From assembly GCA_964491425.1 (NCBI GenBank), contig CAZBFR010000017.1, positions 1-15,257 of the forward strand: a DNA stretch of 15,257 nt. The letters are read 5' to 3'. This DNA comes from CAYFMS01 sp964491425. Lineage in GTDB: Bacteria > Patescibacteriota > Patescibacteriia > UBA9934. A model generated the notes under the pieces. That model did no database searches. It saw only the letters and a program-made list of their open reading frames with translations, and was not told the DNA's origin. The position numbers were made by a program, and so were the translations under genes. This document shows, one piece after another, positions 13,266-15,257 of the stretch. Position 1 is the first letter of the stretch. Each line of letters begins with the position of its first letter.

Positions 13266-13967
13266 ATGGCGACTCGGATTAATAAATATCTTGCGGAGCG
13301 AGGCGTTTGCTCGAGACGAAACGCCGATGTTTTGATTGATGAGCGACGTGTTCGAATTAACGGGGAAATCGCGGAAAAAGGAACGATCGTAGAAGAGGGG
13401 GACGAAGTGACGGTAAACCAAAAGCGCGTTAGCGAGGATCGGCCGGACTTTATCTATAAAGCCTTCCACAAACCGGTCGGGATTCTTACCTCCGTTGATC
13501 CGAACGGAAAAGATACGATTGCGACATTTCTTCATCTTAAAGAACGTCTTTTTCCAGTTGGACGACTCGACGTTGCGTCAAGCGGTCTCCTTATTTTAAC
13601 AAATGACGGAAACCTTTCCGAGGCGATTACGCATCCTCGCGGGAACCACGAAAAAGAATACGTCGTAACCGTGCACGACGATATTTCAAACGCCGATCTT
13701 GATACGATGCGAAACGGAATGGTGATCCTTGGACAAATGACAAAACCGGCGCAAATTAAGCGTGTAGGGCCGAGAAAGTTTCATATCATTTTAACCGAAG
13801 GAAAGAATCGACAGATTCGACGGATGACGGAGGCGCTTGGGTTTGAAGTAAAGAAGCTCGTGCGAATTCGGGTAATGAATATTGAACTTGGCGATCTCGA
13901 AGAAGGAGCTGTACGGCCGCTTACACGAAAGGAAATTACCGACTTGAAAAAGGCCCTTATTTTATAA
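13266..13967 (+). CDS. RsuA/RluB-family pseudouridine synthase
   Basis: A 233-residue RNA pseudouridine synthase. Residues 1-50 are an S4 RNA-binding domain (RINKYLAERGVCSRRNADVL). The catalytic domain follows, with catalytic Asp102 in PVGRLDVASSGLLIL, the motif HPRGNHEKEY, and GKNRQIRRM near the end. The family modifies 16S (RsuA) or 23S rRNA (RluB, RluE, RluF), and I cannot tell which from sequence alone; the S4-plus-catalytic layout fits RluB/RluF or RsuA. ATG 13266 is chosen over the in-frame TTG at 13230, which is part of the promoter. Its last 11 bases overlap the end of the convergent DUF2914-type gene, so the two mRNAs could form a short duplex. Confidence 0.92.
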   Translation: MATRINKYLAERGVCSRRNADVLIDERRVRINGEIAEKGTIVEEGDEVTVNQKRVSEDRPDFIYKAFHKPVGILTSVDPNGKDTIATFLHLKERLFPVGRLDVASSGLLILTNDGNLSEAITHPRGNHEKEYVVTVHDDISNADLDTMRNGMVILGQMTKPAQIKRVGPRKFHIILTEGKNRQIRRMTEALGFEVKKLVRIRVMNIELGDLEEGAVRPLTRKEITDLKKALIL

Positions 13968-15051
13968 CCTCGATTGTTTTTACAGGTTTTGAGACTGTTA
14001 CGGTTTTGAAATGAATCCTACCGATCGTTTGATTTCGTAGGGTTTTTACATTTACCCTCCAACGCCCCTCTTCGAGACGCGATTTCATCGAGTATCCGCG
14101 GAATCCCTGCTCGCGACCGCCCGAAATTGTAAATGAAACGGTACTTTTTGTTACCCATTCTTTTTCCGCAGGATCGAAATATTGCCATTCGTGGACGATC
14201 GACGTACGAAGCTCGGCCGGAGCGGCGACCGCGGAATAGGCGTAGAGTTGCTCGAGTTCCGTTGTCCGTACCGTCGTTCCCGGAATTAAGCGTTCGATAA
14301 ATCCGCGATCTTCGTCTAAAACGAGATAATCGTCACCGGTACGCTCGAGAGCGTGATAAACGCCGGCGTCGCGCAACACGAGAGGGATCGGTGGGATGAC
14401 GTTTAAAAAGTAGAGACCGTTCATGAAAATAAACAGAAATCCGATTAACGAAAAGATTGAGACTTGATCTTCGCGAATCGACGGGATCAATTTTTGGAGT
14501 AAGAGGAAGTAAAGAAAGAGGAGAAGCCCAGCGATTAAGCCGCTCGCGACAAAGAGTCCCGGAAGAAGGGAGTGGAGCGCGTAGGGAAGGACGATGCTAA
14601 TAATCGAGAAGAGGGCGAAATAGTAGACGGGGAGTTGGACGATTGGACGTAGGTAGTACTGACGGAGTGCGTCGTTTGAGATCATGAGTAAAATGATCAA
14701 GACAAAGAAGGGCCAACTTGCGGAAAACGCGCCGGAGAACCAGTAGAAGGCGAAGGAGGCGGAAAGAAGGGCGCCGAACGTGAGCTGAATAACGAACGGC
14801 ATTAAAAGCCGAAGGTAGCGGAAAAACGCGAAACGTTGAAGACTCTCGCGTGCGTCTATTACGTTAATAAAGAACACCGCGAGACCAGCAAGGATCGCCT
14901 GCGTCCCGAGAAGGATAAACGACGCCTTGAGGTTTATCGTTTTAAACGTAACAAAATCGATTAGAACTCCAAGAAGAAGTGTTCCCGGAAGAAGGATTCG
15001 TTCGTAGCGTTCAAAAAACGCTTTGATTTTGTAGTAGGTCGAGCGAATCAT
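13957..15051 (-). CDS. Polytopic membrane protein with C-terminal DUF2914-type domain
   Basis: A 364-residue protein. The first 225 residues hold about seven or eight membrane helices; the remaining part is an extracytoplasmic or cytosolic beta-rich domain. Residues about 285-355 (HEWQYFDPAEKEWV, then ISGGREQGFRGYSMKSRLEEGRWRVNVKTLRNQTIGRIHF) follow the pattern I associate with DUF2914: a His-Trp start, a Gly-Arg-rich turn, a Ser-Lys, a Gly-x-Trp-x-Val strand, and a closing Gly-x-hydrophobic-x-Phe strand. The function of DUF2914 is unknown; a cell-envelope role is inferred from the helices. The start ATG overlaps the upstream gene's TGA as ATGA, so the pair is translationally coupled. Its end overlaps the pseudouridine synthase by 11 bp. 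Confidence 0.75.
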   Translation of the reverse strand: MIRSTYYKIKAFFERYERILLPGTLLLGVLIDFVTFKTINLKASFILLGTQAILAGLAVFFINVIDARESLQRFAFFRYLRLLMPFVIQLTFGALLSASFAFYWFSGAFSASWPFFVLIILLMISNDALRQYYLRPIVQLPVYYFALFSIISIVLPYALHSLLPGLFVASGLIAGLLLFLYFLLLQKLIPSIREDQVSIFSLIGFLFIFMNGLYFLNVIPPIPLVLRDAGVYHALERTGDDYLVLDEDRGFIERLIPGTTVRTTELEQLYAYSAVAAPAELRTSIVHEWQYFDPAEKEWVTKSTVSFTISGGREQGFRGYSMKSRLEEGRWRVNVKTLRNQTIGRIHFKTVTVSKPVKTIEVIK

Positions 15052-15257
15052 AGCTCGATCGTTTTAAATAGCATGATCGCAAACCAAAGGAGTGCGATAC
15101 CGAGAACGAAAAATGCCGTATAGATCGCGCTCGAGAGAGCGAGACGGTGTGATTCGATTTTTTGCTTTCGGCGGTATCGACCCTCGCCGTCGCGGAGATA
15201 GTCGGCAGGATCAAAGATGCTCTTCGGAAGGACGCCTTTTTGAAGAAGGCGCGCGAT
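15048..15257 (-). CDS. Partial membrane protein, C-terminal 69 residues
   Basis: Only the 3' end is in the window; the reading frame is open to the window edge. The visible part is a charged region (PKSIFDPADYLRDGEGRYRRK) followed by one membrane helix (AIYTAFFVLGIALLWFAIML) and a short tail FKTIEL. I do not recognise the family. It ends in TGA overlapping the ATG of the DUF2914-type gene by four bases (ATGA), a classical coupled junction, so the two products probably belong to the same envelope function. The size and start are unknown. Confidence 0.7.
   Translation of the reverse strand: MARLLQKGVLPKSIFDPADYLRDGEGRYRRKQKIESHRLALSSAIYTAFFVLGIALLWFAIMLFKTIEL

Noticed and set aside
15011..15214. 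A 67-codon minus-strand frame near the right edge
   Set aside because: It overlaps the better frame at 15048-15257, which ends in the ATGA junction and encodes a clear membrane helix.
1..15257. CRISPR array, insertion sequence or rRNA genes
   Set aside because: No regularly spaced repeat set, no transposase-like product, no terminal inverted repeats and no rRNA sequence is seen.

Overview
The window looks like chromosomal DNA of a streamlined, uncultivated bacterium, most likely a Patescibacteria/CPR (Parcubacteria-like) lineage. The evidence is indirect: very tight packing with tail-to-tail genes touching or overlapping, almost no Shine-Dalgarno (SD) sequences on the housekeeping genes, a lysine-rich N-terminal tail on the primary sigma factor, and a membrane DUF2914-type protein and a cytochrome b5/DoxX pair of kinds I associate with those genomes. 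The placement is an inference, not a proof.

Region 1 (1-4170) starts with the 3' end of a class II tRNA, probably tRNA-Ser, and its terminator. A run of accessory genes follows, all on the + strand: an HD-domain phosphohydrolase-like protein, a Nudix hydrolase coupled to a deoxyribosyltransferase-like protein, a stand-alone orotidine-5'-phosphate decarboxylase (pyrF), an unrecognised 139-residue protein, and a nucleotidyltransferase-fold protein. Most of these genes stand alone with their own leader and hairpins. pyrF and the two genes after it are visibly more GC-rich than the rest of the window and have textbook SD sites. A 24-bp stretch from the tRNA terminator recurs once with a single mismatch on the far side of the HD gene, and an 11-bp part of it recurs before pyrF. 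This suggests stepwise insertion of gene cassettes next to the tRNA gene.

Region 2 (about 4200-6210) encodes small membrane proteins: an anchored cytochrome b5-domain protein, a DoxX-like protein, an unlisted 53-residue membrane protein and a polytopic membrane protein. Cytochrome b5/DoxX and the small/polytopic membrane pair are each joined by the junction TAATATG (stop, one base, start).

Region 3 (6211-9288) is the dnaG-rpoD macromolecular-synthesis pair, driven by a promoter whose predicted start site falls on the dnaG ATG. Region 4 (9289-13226) has a small unknown minus-strand gene that diverges, across only 24 bp, from a greA - ThDP-dependent acetolactate-synthase-like - aldehyde dehydrogenase operon, again joined by TAATATG. 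Region 5 (13230-15257) has an RsuA/RluB-type pseudouridine synthase, overlapping tail-to-tail with a minus-strand pair: a polytopic DUF2914-type protein and an upstream partial membrane protein joined by a 4-bp ATGA overlap.

The most notable signals are the tRNA-adjacent cassette-like array with its repeats and stop-codon hairpins, the sharp split in translation-start style between accessory and core genes, and the leader of the 139-residue protein, which can form two mutually exclusive stems. No intergenic gap exceeds 300 bases. No CRISPR array, transposase or integrase gene is visible.
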